Below are positions 16,247 through 25,567 of a stretch of DNA of 64,000 nucleotides, in pieces (position 1 is the stretch's first letter; each line of letters opens with the position of its first letter). The notes beneath the pieces were generated by a model. The model had not been told where the DNA came from and searched no databases. It saw nothing but the letters and a program-made list of their open reading frames with translations. The DNA lies in NCBI GenBank assembly GCA_963170185.1, contig CAUJGS010000040.1, positions 1 to 64,000 of the forward strand, read 5' to 3'. Position numbers and translations under genes: made by a program. Source of the stretch: Bdellovibrionota bacterium (lineage in GTDB: Bacteria > Bdellovibrionota > Bdellovibrionia > Bdellovibrionales > JAMPXM01).

Positions 16247-17530
16247 CTACGACTCCTGAATGAGTCGAGCGCCACGGCGGAACGTGAGATACGCCCATGC
16301 CCATTGGTAAAACACGAAGAAGCGATTTTTGAATCCGATCAAGTAGTAGATGTGGATAAAGAGCCAAGTGATCCACGCGAAATACCCGGCAAACCGAATG
16401 CGCCCGGCTTCAACCACGGCGCGCTTGCGTCCAATAGTGGCCATCTGCCCTTTGTCAAAATACTCAAACTCCGGCGAACCCTCGCTCGGTTGAAGGCGCG
16501 ACTGTTTTTCTAAAAGCGTGGCGACAAAGCGACCCTGTTGCATCGCCACAGGCGCCAAACCAGGAAGAGGCTTTCCATCTTTTGCATCGAAATGCGCGAG
16601 ATCACCCAGCACGTAGACGTCCGGCGAACCGCCCGCGAGGCGAAGCTGCCGATCGACAAAGACCCTGCCTTGCGGATCAAGTCGTCCACCAAATGCTTGC
16701 ACAACTTTGTCCCCAAGCGGAGAAGGCTTCACACCCGCCGCCCAGATCACGGTTTTCGCCTGTACAAACTCTTGTCCAAGCTGCACACCATCTTCAGAGA
16801 CTTTGGAAACACGAGTCGACGTCCAAATCTGCACACCCATTTTTTCCAGGTCGCGAGCCGCTTGCTTGGAAAGAGACTCGTGAAAGCTTGCGAGCAAACG
16901 ACTTCCCGCCTCGATCAAAATGACCCTCGTGCGTGACGGGTCGATACGGCGAAAATCACTTTCCAAAGTGTAACGGCTGATCTCAGCCAATGCTCCGGCG
17001 ATCTCCACACCCGTAGGCCCCCCGCCGACGACGGCAAAGGTGAGAAGGGCTTTTTGCTTCTCGGGGTCCGTCTCCATCTCGGCACGCTCAAAGGCCAAGA
17101 GCACGCGGCGGCGAATATTGGTCGCATTCTCCAAAGTCTTAAGGCCCGGCGCAAACGGCTCCCATTCTGGATGCCCGAAATAGCTATGACCGGCACCGGC
17201 GGCGAGGATCAAGAAATCGAACGGATACTCCGCGGCCCGCCCCACGGCGATGCCTCCACGTTCAAGCTTTTGGAACTCCGTGATTTCATCCAGAACAACG
17301 CGCACATTCGGTTCTTCAGAGAACAAACTGCGAATCGGAACGGCGATTTCCGCTGGGCTTAAGGCGGCCGTTGCGACTTGATACAAGAGCGGCTGAAAGA
17401 GGTGATGATTGCGCCGGTCCACCAACGTGATTTGAAACGGTTGACCGTCGGCCGCTTTGGCCTTCGCCAGATCTCGAGCCGCCGCAAGTCCAGCAAAGCC
17501 CCCACCTATGATCACGACACGTGAGCCCAT
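16247..17530 (-). CDS. ndh: Type II NADH dehydrogenase (NDH-2)
   Basis: 427 residues. VVIIGGGFAGLAAARDLA is the FAD-binding Rossmann motif at the N-terminus, and VVGGGPTGVEIAGALAEIS is the NADH-binding motif mid-protein. PDVYVLGDLAHF and LAPVAMQQGRFVA are the second FAD and quinone-site motifs. The C-terminus (FAWITWLFIHIYYLIGFKNR) is the amphipathic/hydrophobic membrane anchor typical of NDH-2. It oxidises NADH and reduces quinone at the inner membrane without pumping protons. It is divergent to pepN with an 86-base gap containing a 7-base inverted repeat. Confidence 0.9.
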   Translation of the reverse strand: MGSRVVIIGGGFAGLAAARDLAKAKAADGQPFQITLVDRRNHHLFQPLLYQVATAALSPAEIAVPIRSLFSEEPNVRVVLDEITEFQKLERGGIAVGRAAEYPFDFLILAAGAGHSYFGHPEWEPFAPGLKTLENATNIRRRVLLAFERAEMETDPEKQKALLTFAVVGGGPTGVEIAGALAEISRYTLESDFRRIDPSRTRVILIEAGSRLLASFHESLSKQAARDLEKMGVQIWTSTRVSKVSEDGVQLGQEFVQAKTVIWAAGVKPSPLGDKVVQAFGGRLDPQGRVFVDRQLRLAGGSPDVYVLGDLAHFDAKDGKPLPGLAPVAMQQGRFVATLLEKQSRLQPSEGSPEFEYFDKGQMATIGRKRAVVEAGRIRFAGYFAWITWLFIHIYYLIGFKNRFFVFYQWAWAYLTFRRGARLIQES

Positions 17531-17537
17531 GTCGAGG

Positions 17538-17565
17538 GACTTTGCAGGATATTTTCAACAAAGTC
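17538..17565. promoter_or_regulatory. Inverted repeat in ndh/pepN divergent region
   Basis: GACTTTG and CAAAGTC form a perfect 7-base inverted repeat with a 14-base spacer, 8 bases outside the ndh start. A second short dyad, TAGCTC/GAGCTA, lies at 17590-17606 just before the pepN start codon. These could be operator sites for the divergent promoters or chance; no regulator is identified. Confidence 0.3.
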
Positions 17566-17616
17566 AGCTCCGAATTCGCACTTGCGTGATAGCTCCAGCC
17601 GAGCTACTCCAGACCC

Positions 17617-20286
17617 ATGGTTCACCTAAAAGACTACAAAGCCCCATCCTTTTGGATTCGCGAAACCTTTCTGCATTTTGATCTCCACGAAGATCACGCG
17701 CGAGTCCGCTCGAAGCTCAAACTCGAACGCCGCAAAAACAGCGACGGAAGCTTAGTTCAAGAAAACTTCGTTCAACTTGACGGCGAAAATCTGAACTTGA
17801 AATCCGTAAAACTCAATGGCGATGCCTGCACACCGGCCCCTGCGGCGACGCCCGCGCTTTCGCCAGAGTCTGCGGCGGCCACGCCGCTTGCTCAAGGCCA
17901 GTACCGCTTGGTTGGCGAAAAGCTTCAGGTCGGAGTCGGCGCGCTTTCTGATTTCACATTGGAAATCGACGTGACCAATGAACCGCAAAAGAACTTGGCT
18001 TGCGAAGGCCTCTATCGCTCTAGCGGCATGTTCTGCACGCAGTGTGAGGCCGAAAGCTTCCGCCGCATCACATACTATATCGATCGCCCCGACGTGATGT
18101 CGGTGTTCACCGTCACTATGGAAGCGGACAAAGCGAAATATCCGATTTTGCTTTCCAACGGGAATCGCACGGCGACGCGCGAGATGAACAACGGCCGTCA
18201 CGAAGCGACCTGGCACGATCCTCACAAAAAACCATGTTACCTGTTTGCGCTTGTCGCAGGTGACATCGGATGTCTTAGAGACACCTTCACCACGGCCTCT
18301 GGTCGGGAAGTCGCCCTCGAGATCTACTGCCGCAAAGGCCTGGAAGCGCGCTGCGTGCACGCCATGGACTCTCTCAAAAAGTCGATGCGCTGGGATGAAG
18401 AGCGCTACGGACTCGAATATGATCTCGATGTGTTCATGATCGTCGTCGCCGATGATTTCAACATGGGCGCGATGGAAAACAAAGGTCTCAATATTTTCAA
18501 TGCCAACTACATTCTTGCAGACCGACAAACGGCGACCGACAAGGATTACGACAATATCCTCGCGGTCGTCGGACACGAGTACTTCCACAACTGGACAGGA
18601 AACCGCATCACCTGCCGCGACTGGTTCCAGCTTTCCCTGAAAGAAGGCCTCACAGTTTATCGCGATCAGGAGTTTTCGGCCGACATGGGATCACGTGCCG
18701 TGAAGCGCATCGAAGACGTGATTCGTCTTCGCACGCACCAATTTGCCGAAGACGCTGGCCCCATGGCGCACCCGGTGCGTCCGCAGTCCTACGAAGCCAT
18801 CGACAACTTCTACACGCTGACCGTTTACGAAAAGGGAGCCGAGGTCATTCGCATGATCGAAACTCTCATCGGACGAGACGGGTTCCGCAAAGGCATGGAT
18901 CGTTACTTCGAGCTTTTTGACGGACAGGCCGTCACGACCGACGACTTCGTGCACGCGATGTCTCTGGGCGCAAAGGACGTGGGGCGCCCCCGCGATTTCA
19001 CGCAGTTTAAAAACTGGTACGACCAGGCCGGCACCCCACTTATCAAGGTCCGCTCGAACTACGATGCCGCCGCCAAAAAGTTCTCGATCACGATTGCGCA
19101 GTCGTGCGCGCCGTCTCCAGGCCAAGCGACCAAAAAGCCTTACTTGATCCCGATCTCCGTCGGTCTCGTAGGGAATCAGGGCGACTTAATTCCGACAAAA
19201 GTTCTCGAACTCACAGAACCTGAACAAACATTCACGTTCGACGGGATCTCGGAAAAACCCGTTCTTTCGCTTCTTCGCGGTTTCAGCGCTCCAGTTAAAG
19301 CGGAGTGTGAATACTCGATCGAAGACCTAAGCTTCTTGATCGCCCGCGACTCCGATGCCGTCGCCCGCTGGGAGGCGACTCAGCAACTTATGTTGCGCAC
19401 GATGCTGGCATCAGCCAAAGGTGACGCAGCCGCCGAAACCCTGCGAAACGCTTTGGTCACCGCACTCGGCCCGGTGCTCGAAGACGCCGCTACCGGCGGA
19501 AAACTTGACGATGCGTTTGTCAGTTTCCTCCTACAGCCTCCTTCGGAAAACTATGTCGCTCAGTACATAAACCCCGTGGACGTAAAGAAAGTCTTCTGGG
19601 CCCACGATGGCCTCTTGCGCGCGATCGCGCAAAAGCACCGCGCCCACTTCGAAAAAGTTTATGCGCGTCTCGAGGGAAAAACCCAAACGACATCCGGCGA
19701 ACGCGCGCTTCGCAACACCGCACTCAGCTATCTCTGCATGAGTGACGACGTCCCAGATATGAATCGCGCGCTCAAACAACGCCGAGCCGCTACGGATATG
19801 ACGACCGAGTTAGGCGCCCTCGAGGCACTTAACCGATCGCACCTTCCGGCACGCACAAGCGCGCTCACGGAGTTCCGCGACAAGTGGAAAAATGAATCGC
19901 TCGTGATGAACAAGTGGCTCATGATTCGCGCGGTCTCTCCTGGTCCGCACACCTTAAATGAGGTGCAAGAGCTGATGAATGATTCTGTGTTCGACAAGAA
20001 CAACCCGAATAAGATCTATTCCCTGCTCTTGGCGTTTGCGAAGTTCAATACGCTGGCGTTCCATCGTGAAGACGGTTCAGGTTACAAATTTATCGCGGAC
20101 CAAGTTCTCGAGATCGACGGACGAAACCCGCAGGTCGCAAGCCGTCTCGTATCGGCATTTAATCAGTGGAAGACGTTCACTCCCGAAGCGTCCGCGAAAA
20201 TGAAGACCGAACTACAGCGTATCTCGGCACATACCGGGCTATCCAACAACGTTCGTGAGATTGTGACACGGGCTCTGGAATCTTAA
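17617..20286 (+). CDS. pepN: Aminopeptidase N (M1 metallopeptidase)
   Basis: 889 residues, close to the 870 of E. coli PepN. GAMENKGLNIFN is the substrate-binding signature near residue 285. The zinc site is HEYFH (H320, E321, H324) with the third ligand E343 in LSLKEGLTVYRDQEF. The C-terminal helical-repeat domain of the PepN subfamily follows (RALKQRRAATDMTTELGALE and similar). It is cytoplasmic and removes N-terminal residues in peptide turnover, which suits growth on protein such as host or prey material. No signal peptide is present. It is transcribed divergently from ndh. Confidence 0.95.
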   Translation: MVHLKDYKAPSFWIRETFLHFDLHEDHARVRSKLKLERRKNSDGSLVQENFVQLDGENLNLKSVKLNGDACTPAPAATPALSPESAAATPLAQGQYRLVGEKLQVGVGALSDFTLEIDVTNEPQKNLACEGLYRSSGMFCTQCEAESFRRITYYIDRPDVMSVFTVTMEADKAKYPILLSNGNRTATREMNNGRHEATWHDPHKKPCYLFALVAGDIGCLRDTFTTASGREVALEIYCRKGLEARCVHAMDSLKKSMRWDEERYGLEYDLDVFMIVVADDFNMGAMENKGLNIFNANYILADRQTATDKDYDNILAVVGHEYFHNWTGNRITCRDWFQLSLKEGLTVYRDQEFSADMGSRAVKRIEDVIRLRTHQFAEDAGPMAHPVRPQSYEAIDNFYTLTVYEKGAEVIRMIETLIGRDGFRKGMDRYFELFDGQAVTTDDFVHAMSLGAKDVGRPRDFTQFKNWYDQAGTPLIKVRSNYDAAAKKFSITIAQSCAPSPGQATKKPYLIPISVGLVGNQGDLIPTKVLELTEPEQTFTFDGISEKPVLSLLRGFSAPVKAECEYSIEDLSFLIARDSDAVARWEATQQLMLRTMLASAKGDAAAETLRNALVTALGPVLEDAATGGKLDDAFVSFLLQPPSENYVAQYINPVDVKKVFWAHDGLLRAIAQKHRAHFEKVYARLEGKTQTTSGERALRNTALSYLCMSDDVPDMNRALKQRRAATDMTTELGALEALNRSHLPARTSALTEFRDKWKNESLVMNKWLMIRAVSPGPHTLNEVQELMNDSVFDKNNPNKIYSLLLAFAKFNTLAFHREDGSGYKFIADQVLEIDGRNPQVASRLVSAFNQWKTFTPEASAKMKTELQRISAHTGLSNNVREIVTRALES

Positions 20287-20295
20287 TTTCAGAGC

Positions 20296-20745
20296 CTACT
20301 TCATGAGGCTCGCTTTCAGGGTTCGACTCAGGTCGAACTCTGACACTTTCGAAAAACGACAGCTGACGACACCGACCTTGTCTCGAGCCACGAGGGTGCC
20401 CTCGCCGCTCGATTTCGTTAAGAAGTCGAGATCCGCTTCAAACAGCGCATCCCAAACGCCGATCAGTTTGCAGTCGCGAAGTGCTCCCATAATTTTCATC
20501 TTCGAAACAGCTCCCCTGCGCGTATCAAACACTTTGAGATCCTGCACAGCACAGCTCTGTTTCAGAAGGTGATCCTCTAAAGTAGCCGATCCTGAATAAG
20601 CAATACGAAACGAGGCCTCTTTGCCTTTGCAGTCGAGAACCGATTTGCCGGCCGCTATAGCAGGGTCGATCGGCAGGCCAAACGCCAGCGAGAAATATCC
20701 TGCAAACAAAAAAAACCTCACTGTCTTTGCCAAACGTGATCTCAC
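20296..20745 (-). CDS. Small periplasmic protein coupled to the deiminase gene
   Basis: 149 residues starting at GTG 20745, which overlaps the stop codon of the upstream deiminase gene as GTGA; translation is therefore probably coupled. The N-terminus MRSRLAKTVRFFLFAGYFSL is a signal peptide with likely cleavage after AIAA. The mature protein has four cysteines (LDCKG, QSCAV, RDCKL, VSCRF), enough for two disulfides. I recognise no domain. The coupling suggests a partner, inhibitor or chaperone of the arginine deiminase (inference). Confidence 0.7.
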   Translation of the reverse strand: MRSRLAKTVRFFLFAGYFSLAFGLPIDPAIAAGKSVLDCKGKEASFRIAYSGSATLEDHLLKQSCAVQDLKVFDTRRGAVSKMKIMGALRDCKLIGVWDALFEADLDFLTKSSGEGTLVARDKVGVVSCRFSKVSEFDLSRTLKASLMK

Positions 20746-22418
20746 TTAGCGCCCCTTGGTCGACAGTAGCGCGCAACATTCGTCGCGCAATGGAGATTGC
20801 CATAGGCGCGATGCAGACTATAGGTGTCGACAAACTCCAGCTCTAAGCCGAGCTTTTCAAAAACCTTCCGATTGTATTCACGCATGGATTCGTTCATCGG
20901 GTCCGGCATGAAGTACCGATTTCCAATTAAAACTCCGTTTGTCGGCGGCGGGTTTAAAGCCGAGCCTGATCTCGGCACCGAAAAGGGGCTGCCGGAAACA
21001 GGCAATGTCTTGCCTTGAAAAATCTGAGGAACTGCAATGATCTCGGGATTGCAGCCAGGTATCTGCTTTTGAATTGCCTCACGCAGAACTTGGACATTGC
21101 CCATCTGAGCCGCTTCAACCGTCATGTTAAAATCCCAGGCCGGATACCGACGCCCCTCATCGACAGACATCGTGTTCAACACGTCTGCGTTAGTCATTTC
21201 CGCGCAGTCTTTTCGAAAGTAATTCCGCGGAAGGCTTTCGTCGAATTTCTGGTCTATCATCAACTCACGGCCGATTCGCTTCCTCAGCTCGCTTAGCAAA
21301 GCCGCGCGGCGCTTTTCAAGCCCCTCGCTGTCGGAAGCCGGGGAACGCCTCGAACTCCCCAACGAAGAAACCGTCTTATCGTTCGCGCGCTTTCTCTTTT
21401 CTGGCGATCGGCTCTTTTGGATTTGATGGTGAAGCGAACAAACCTTCGTCCATCCACCATGGGCCTCGATGCGATTTTCGAGTTCGGCGGTCGACGCCCC
21501 TTTGACATGAAAGGCCCGCTTCTCTGGCTCCGCCTGAAGCACGTCCACGGCTTTCAAGGGACTCGCCACCAAAATCGCGAAGGCACAAGAGCCTTCCTTT
21601 TTGCGATTGGGCACGACGGCCACGAACTCGTCCACATGACCAGGAGACAGATAGCCAGTGTCGATCTCTACGATCTTCGACTTTTCGCCGCATGCCAGAG
21701 GGAAATACTCGCTAACGGCCTTTCTTGAAAGATCACTTGAACCCACGACACAAAGCCCGCCGGGAAAGCCCTCAATATTGCCACCAGCAAATCCCGACTG
21801 CGGTGGCGCAGAATAATGAATGCTCGGCGCGGGCTTTAGACCGCACTGCTGCTGCATGCGTGCGATGGTTGTCCGCGCGATGCGCTTGGTGCCTCTTCCA
21901 AAATATGGCGTGATCTCACGCATGATGGGACGCCCGGACGCCGCATCGAAGCTTTCTTGAAACATGTCCTGTTGCCATGTCCAAGGATGCGTTCGAACCA
22001 TATCGGGATTCAGAGTGATCCCCTTGGCAATCGCATCGCTTTTAGCGAGACCACGGCGAGCGAGCTCTTTGATCAGCCATTCACGTGTCGCCGGTGAACC
22101 GTTGAGAAAAACCTGAGGCGGCTTTCCCGGCTGTGCCTTCCAGAATTTTTCAACAGTATCGGCAAGTAGCTGCTTTCTATCGGTTCCAAAAGCTCGTTCG
22201 GCCTCTGGCGACCATAGCGAAAAATCTTCGGCAATCGTGATGGCAGCGGCCGGGTACCAAGGCGGAAGAATATCTCCCGACTCAGGACAAAGAGGAACAC
22301 CAAGATCTTGGGGGTCATGAGCCGAACAGTTGTTCACTTCGGGCTTCGCCAGTGGCTCGCCAACGACATCGACCGAAACCACAAGCAGGACAAGAAAGAG
22401 AGAGAAAAATCTAGCCAC
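20742..22418 (-). CDS. Secreted protein-arginine deiminase (PAD-family)
   Basis: 558 residues, GTG start behind AAGGAG with 6-base spacing, N-terminal signal peptide ending near VVGEP. Four motifs match the catalytic residues of eukaryotic-type peptidylarginine deiminase: WQQDMFQE (Asp151), SPGHVDEFV (His261 and Asp263) and GNLHCATN near the C-terminus (Cys544). FAGGNIEGFP matches the substrate/calcium loop. The immunoglobulin-like N-terminal domains of animal PADs are absent. The distance between His261 and Cys544 is longer than in PAD4 (about 283 against 174), owing to a Ser/Arg/Lys-rich insertion around residues 320-350. The predicted reaction is calcium-dependent conversion of protein arginine to citrulline, here outside the cytoplasm. 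Activity is inferred from conserved residues. Confidence 0.8.
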   Translation of the reverse strand: MARFFSLFLVLLVVSVDVVGEPLAKPEVNNCSAHDPQDLGVPLCPESGDILPPWYPAAAITIAEDFSLWSPEAERAFGTDRKQLLADTVEKFWKAQPGKPPQVFLNGSPATREWLIKELARRGLAKSDAIAKGITLNPDMVRTHPWTWQQDMFQESFDAASGRPIMREITPYFGRGTKRIARTTIARMQQQCGLKPAPSIHYSAPPQSGFAGGNIEGFPGGLCVVGSSDLSRKAVSEYFPLACGEKSKIVEIDTGYLSPGHVDEFVAVVPNRKKEGSCAFAILVASPLKAVDVLQAEPEKRAFHVKGASTAELENRIEAHGGWTKVCSLHHQIQKSRSPEKRKRANDKTVSSLGSSRRSPASDSEGLEKRRAALLSELRKRIGRELMIDQKFDESLPRNYFRKDCAEMTNADVLNTMSVDEGRRYPAWDFNMTVEAAQMGNVQVLREAIQKQIPGCNPEIIAVPQIFQGKTLPVSGSPFSVPRSGSALNPPPTNGVLIGNRYFMPDPMNESMREYNRKVFEKLGLELEFVDTYSLHRAYGNLHCATNVARYCRPRGAK

Positions 22419-22469
22419 GAGGGGCTCCTTTTCATCTACCTCTCTATCTTACCGCGCTCTCCACCCGTC

Positions 22470-23087
22470 CTAGGTAACCGTTTTACGAAAAAACTGGACC
22501 GCGAGCCCAGATGTAACCTGCATCACGACCGAATAAAACACCGCAGGAAGTGCCATCTCCACGCTTTTAAAGAGGAGCGGACTCATTGCGATCGTGATCG
22601 CCATGATACAATTGTGAACGCCGACCTCGAAGGTGATCGCAATCGCCTGTTTCTTGGCGAGGTTGCACATTCTGGACGCACCATAGGCAAAGACCAGATT
22701 CAAAATGTTAAAAAGAAGCACCGCAAATAGAATCGTGAACCCCGACTCCGTCAGGAGTTTCCACTCGTTCCGTACGCCGATCACGGCAAGCAAGATGATA
22801 AAAAACACCGCAATTCGCTGCACCCAGGGTTCGATTTTTTTCGCGGCTTCGGGTTTTCGCTTTCGGAATAACATGCCCAAAGCGACCGGCAAGAGCACGA
22901 TCAAAATCGTCTGCGCAATTTTGGCCGCGGGAACCGGAACGCTGCGCGAGCTTTCCAAAATCAACTCGCTGGCAAACATCAAAAATAGCGGAACGTACGC
23001 CACTCCCAAGGCCGAGTTGATGGCCGTTAAGGAAACATTCAGCGCGACATCACCCGCATCGCCTTTTCCGAGGCATTTTAGTTTGAA
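22470..23087 (-). pseudogene. 5'-deleted bile acid:sodium symporter (BASS) remnant
   Basis: The reading frame encodes the C-terminal two thirds of a BASS-family transporter. It reads GDVALNVSLTAINSALGVAY, then LPVALGMLFRKRKPEAAKK and EVGVHNCIMAITIAMSPL, ending after the last helix. Family members have about 300 residues and 10 helices; here roughly the first 110 residues are missing. The frame is closed upstream by the TGA at 23088-23090, which is also the stop codon of the transhydrogenase gene in the same frame, so the remnant is fused in frame directly after that stop. The track start (TTG 23009) is internal to a conserved motif and is unlikely to be a genuine start. Either a deletion removed the 5' half, or the fragment is expressed by re-initiation. 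Confidence 0.7.
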
Positions 23088-24476
23088 TCAGAGCTGATTC
23101 TTCGCGTTGTAAGCCGCGACTTTGTAGGCTTCCGCAAGTGTCGGATAGTTAAATACGTTGTCGACAAAGAAATCCACGGTGGCGCCAAAGGCCATCGCCA
23201 CCTGTCCGATATGCACAAGCTCTGTCGCCCCTGTGCCGATCACGTGAACCCCGATCAGGCGTTTGGTCGCCGCATGCACGATGAGTTTCAAGAACCCGAA
23301 CTCATCTTCCACCATCTTGCCTCGAGCGAGTTCCGAGTAGGTGGCCTTGCCCACGACGTAGCGAATCCCTTTTGCTTTGGCCTCTTCTTCTTGCATGCCG
23401 ACCGTCGAAATTTCCGGAATGGTATAAATCCCGTAGGGAAACGTATCCGGAAACTTCGCTTCTTTGCCGCTAAATGCATGTAGCGCCGCAAGTCGTCCCT
23501 GTTCGGCGGAAGATGCCGCCAAGGCCGGAGCCCCGATGATATCTCCCACAGCGTAGATATGTTTGACGTCGGTTTGATAGTTCTTGTTCACCTTCAGAGA
23601 GCCGCGCTCGTCGACCTTCAGACCGGCTTTCTCGACTTTCAATTTCTCGTAGTTTCCGGTGCGGCCTTGGCAAACAAGAACAGCGTCGAATTTCTCGGTG
23701 AGAACTTCGTCATCATAGGTGTACGTGGCATCCGCACGCCACGCACGTCCGGTCTCGCCGGGAACAGTTTCGACCGAGTGCAGTTTCCAGCCGAGACGAA
23801 GCTGCACGCCGTTTTTTTTCATCTGCTTCACGAGCGCCGCTACGATCTCTTGATCGATGGACTTCAAAAGATCTGGTCGCGCATCATAGAGCGTTACGCG
23901 ACAGCCCGTGCGCGCGAAAATGGACGCGTATTCCGCTCCGATTACGCCCGCTCCCACCACAAGCAGCGTGCGCGGCTGAAACTTCATCTCCAAAACCGTG
24001 TCGCTATCGAAAATCGTGAAGCCGTCGAAATCGAATTCAGACGGTCGACGAGGGCGCGTGCCGGTCGCGATCACAATGTACGGCGCTGAATACTTTGTGA
24101 CGGCGCCGTCGTTTTCGACAACGACCGTGTGACTGTCGAGAAACGAGCCGGTGCCGGTGATCATCGTGACATCGTTTCGATCAAGGCTGTTGTGGATGAC
24201 AGTTCGTTCTTCGGCGATGATTCGCTTTGTCCGCTCCATCACCCCGAGCAGCGAAAGCTCTCCGGGGTTTACCATCAAGGCCGATTCACGCAGAGCTTTC
24301 GACGGAATCGTGCCCAGCTGAAGACACGAGCCACCCAGCTTGTCCTTTTCCACGACCAAAACTTTTTTCCCAAGTTTTGCCGCCTGCACCGCCGCCCGCT
24401 GTCCGCCTGGGCCGGAACCAATCACGATGAGGTCAAAATCATACTGAGGCTTCGCGGAATCGGTCACAGCTGTCAT
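23088..24476 (-). CDS. sthA: Soluble pyridine nucleotide transhydrogenase (Si-specific)
   Basis: 462 residues of the flavoprotein disulfide-reductase fold. FAD motif DLIVIGSGPGGQRAAVQAAK; then GGSCLQLGTIPSKALRE, where the second redox Cys is Thr, as in SthA rather than lipoamide dehydrogenase. NAD motif VVGAGVIGAEYASIFA; second FAD motif HIYAVGDIIG; and the C-terminal FFVDNVFNYPTLAEAYKVAA, which is SthA-like. It equilibrates NADPH and NADH in the cytoplasm. It follows the AI-2E-family gene by 9 bases and is followed in frame by a transporter remnant. Confidence 0.9.
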   Translation of the reverse strand: MTAVTDSAKPQYDFDLIVIGSGPGGQRAAVQAAKLGKKVLVVEKDKLGGSCLQLGTIPSKALRESALMVNPGELSLLGVMERTKRIIAEERTVIHNSLDRNDVTMITGTGSFLDSHTVVVENDGAVTKYSAPYIVIATGTRPRRPSEFDFDGFTIFDSDTVLEMKFQPRTLLVVGAGVIGAEYASIFARTGCRVTLYDARPDLLKSIDQEIVAALVKQMKKNGVQLRLGWKLHSVETVPGETGRAWRADATYTYDDEVLTEKFDAVLVCQGRTGNYEKLKVEKAGLKVDERGSLKVNKNYQTDVKHIYAVGDIIGAPALAASSAEQGRLAALHAFSGKEAKFPDTFPYGIYTIPEISTVGMQEEEAKAKGIRYVVGKATYSELARGKMVEDEFGFLKLIVHAATKRLIGVHVIGTGATELVHIGQVAMAFGATVDFFVDNVFNYPTLAEAYKVAAYNAKNQL

Positions 24477-24485
24477 GAAACTATC

Positions 24486-25565
24486 TTACGCTTTCTGTTC
24501 ATCGAGTACCAACTCGACAATCGTGAACACGGCCCCAGCCACGACGGGACCTAAGAAGAGTCCGTAGAATCCGATGGTCTCAAGCGCTCCAAAGGCCGCG
24601 ATGAACCCGATCAACGGATGCAGTTTCGAGGAGCCGCTTAGGACATAGGGCCTGACAAAATTGTCGCTAACTCCCACTACCCCAGAAGTGATGGCGAAGG
24701 CAATCGCGTGTGGCCAATTCCCCGCCACGACTGCAGATCCTATAAGGTACAACGACACCGGAAGCGTGCCCACGACAGGCACAAAAGAGAGAACAAATGC
24801 CGTCATCGTAATCAAAAGCGTGCCGGGCACCCCTAGCACCAGGAGTACGATTCCGAAGATCAGAGACTGAACAAAGCCAGAGGCCACAGCCGCAAGCACC
24901 ACCGACGAGCAAAGCCCAGCGATGCTTCTAAAAAGAGTCTGAGTCTTCGCCTTGGAAAGCGGCGAGAAACGACGAAGCCACGCCATCACCGCATGTGACT
25001 CGAGCAAAAACACATAAATCCCAAGCATGATGACGATGTTGTCGATCGTGAGTTTGGGAAGATCCGCAACCAGCCCCTGAAGCATGGAAAGCACGGCTTT
25101 TCCCACCGTCGCCGCACCCTGCTCGAGCACGTTCACCAAATCGTTGCGCTCAACGGGAAGCGGCAGATAAGACTCGATCTTTTCGATCGTCGCCGACAAG
25201 TTCAGCTGCTGAAACCAGTTCTCTGGCATGTCTCGCACTCGCCGAAGGCCCGCGTCCGCCGCCAGAAATGCGACGATCCCAATTGGCAGCAGAAACGTAA
25301 TTGCAAAACCGACCGTCAACAGGGCCGCTCGCCAAGCTACCGACTTAATCCGCGTCGCCAACTTTTCCGAAAATGGATAAAGCGTCGCCGCAAACAGGGC
25401 CGCCATCGCCAGAGGCTTAATGAATCCACGGTTCATCCATAGCAACGCGACAACAGTCACCAGAACTGTCAAACGCAACATCCAAGACGAATCGTCGGAG
25501 CCACCGGAGCTTCGCTCCCCGCACATCGCCCGCTCGCGCAGAGGTTTCGTGATCCAATCACCCAT
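24486..25565 (-). CDS. AI-2E family (PerM-like) membrane transporter
   Basis: 359 residues with about eight transmembrane helices in the order of the TqsA/PerM family. KPLAMAALFAATLYPFSEKL comes near the N-terminus, then a long cytoplasmic/periplasmic helical region (residues 105-165). GIVLLVLGVPGTLL and FVLSFVPVVGTLPVSLYLIG come before the final GFYGLFLGPVVAGAVF. The family exports or gates small signals or ions; the substrate is not predictable. The gene starts 2 bases after the HAD phosphatase gene and precedes sthA, indicating an operon HAD-permease-sthA. Confidence 0.88.
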   Translation of the reverse strand: MGDWITKPLRERAMCGERSSGGSDDSSWMLRLTVLVTVVALLWMNRGFIKPLAMAALFAATLYPFSEKLATRIKSVAWRAALLTVGFAITFLLPIGIVAFLAADAGLRRVRDMPENWFQQLNLSATIEKIESYLPLPVERNDLVNVLEQGAATVGKAVLSMLQGLVADLPKLTIDNIVIMLGIYVFLLESHAVMAWLRRFSPLSKAKTQTLFRSIAGLCSSVVLAAVASGFVQSLIFGIVLLVLGVPGTLLITMTAFVLSFVPVVGTLPVSLYLIGSAVVAGNWPHAIAFAITSGVVGVSDNFVRPYVLSGSSKLHPLIGFIAAFGALETIGFYGLFLGPVVAGAVFTIVELVLDEQKA

Positions 25566-25567
25566 TT

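Noticed and set aside
17752-18588. 278-residue minus-strand ORF
   Set aside because: Lies fully inside pepN on the opposite strand; composition is typical of a shadow frame.
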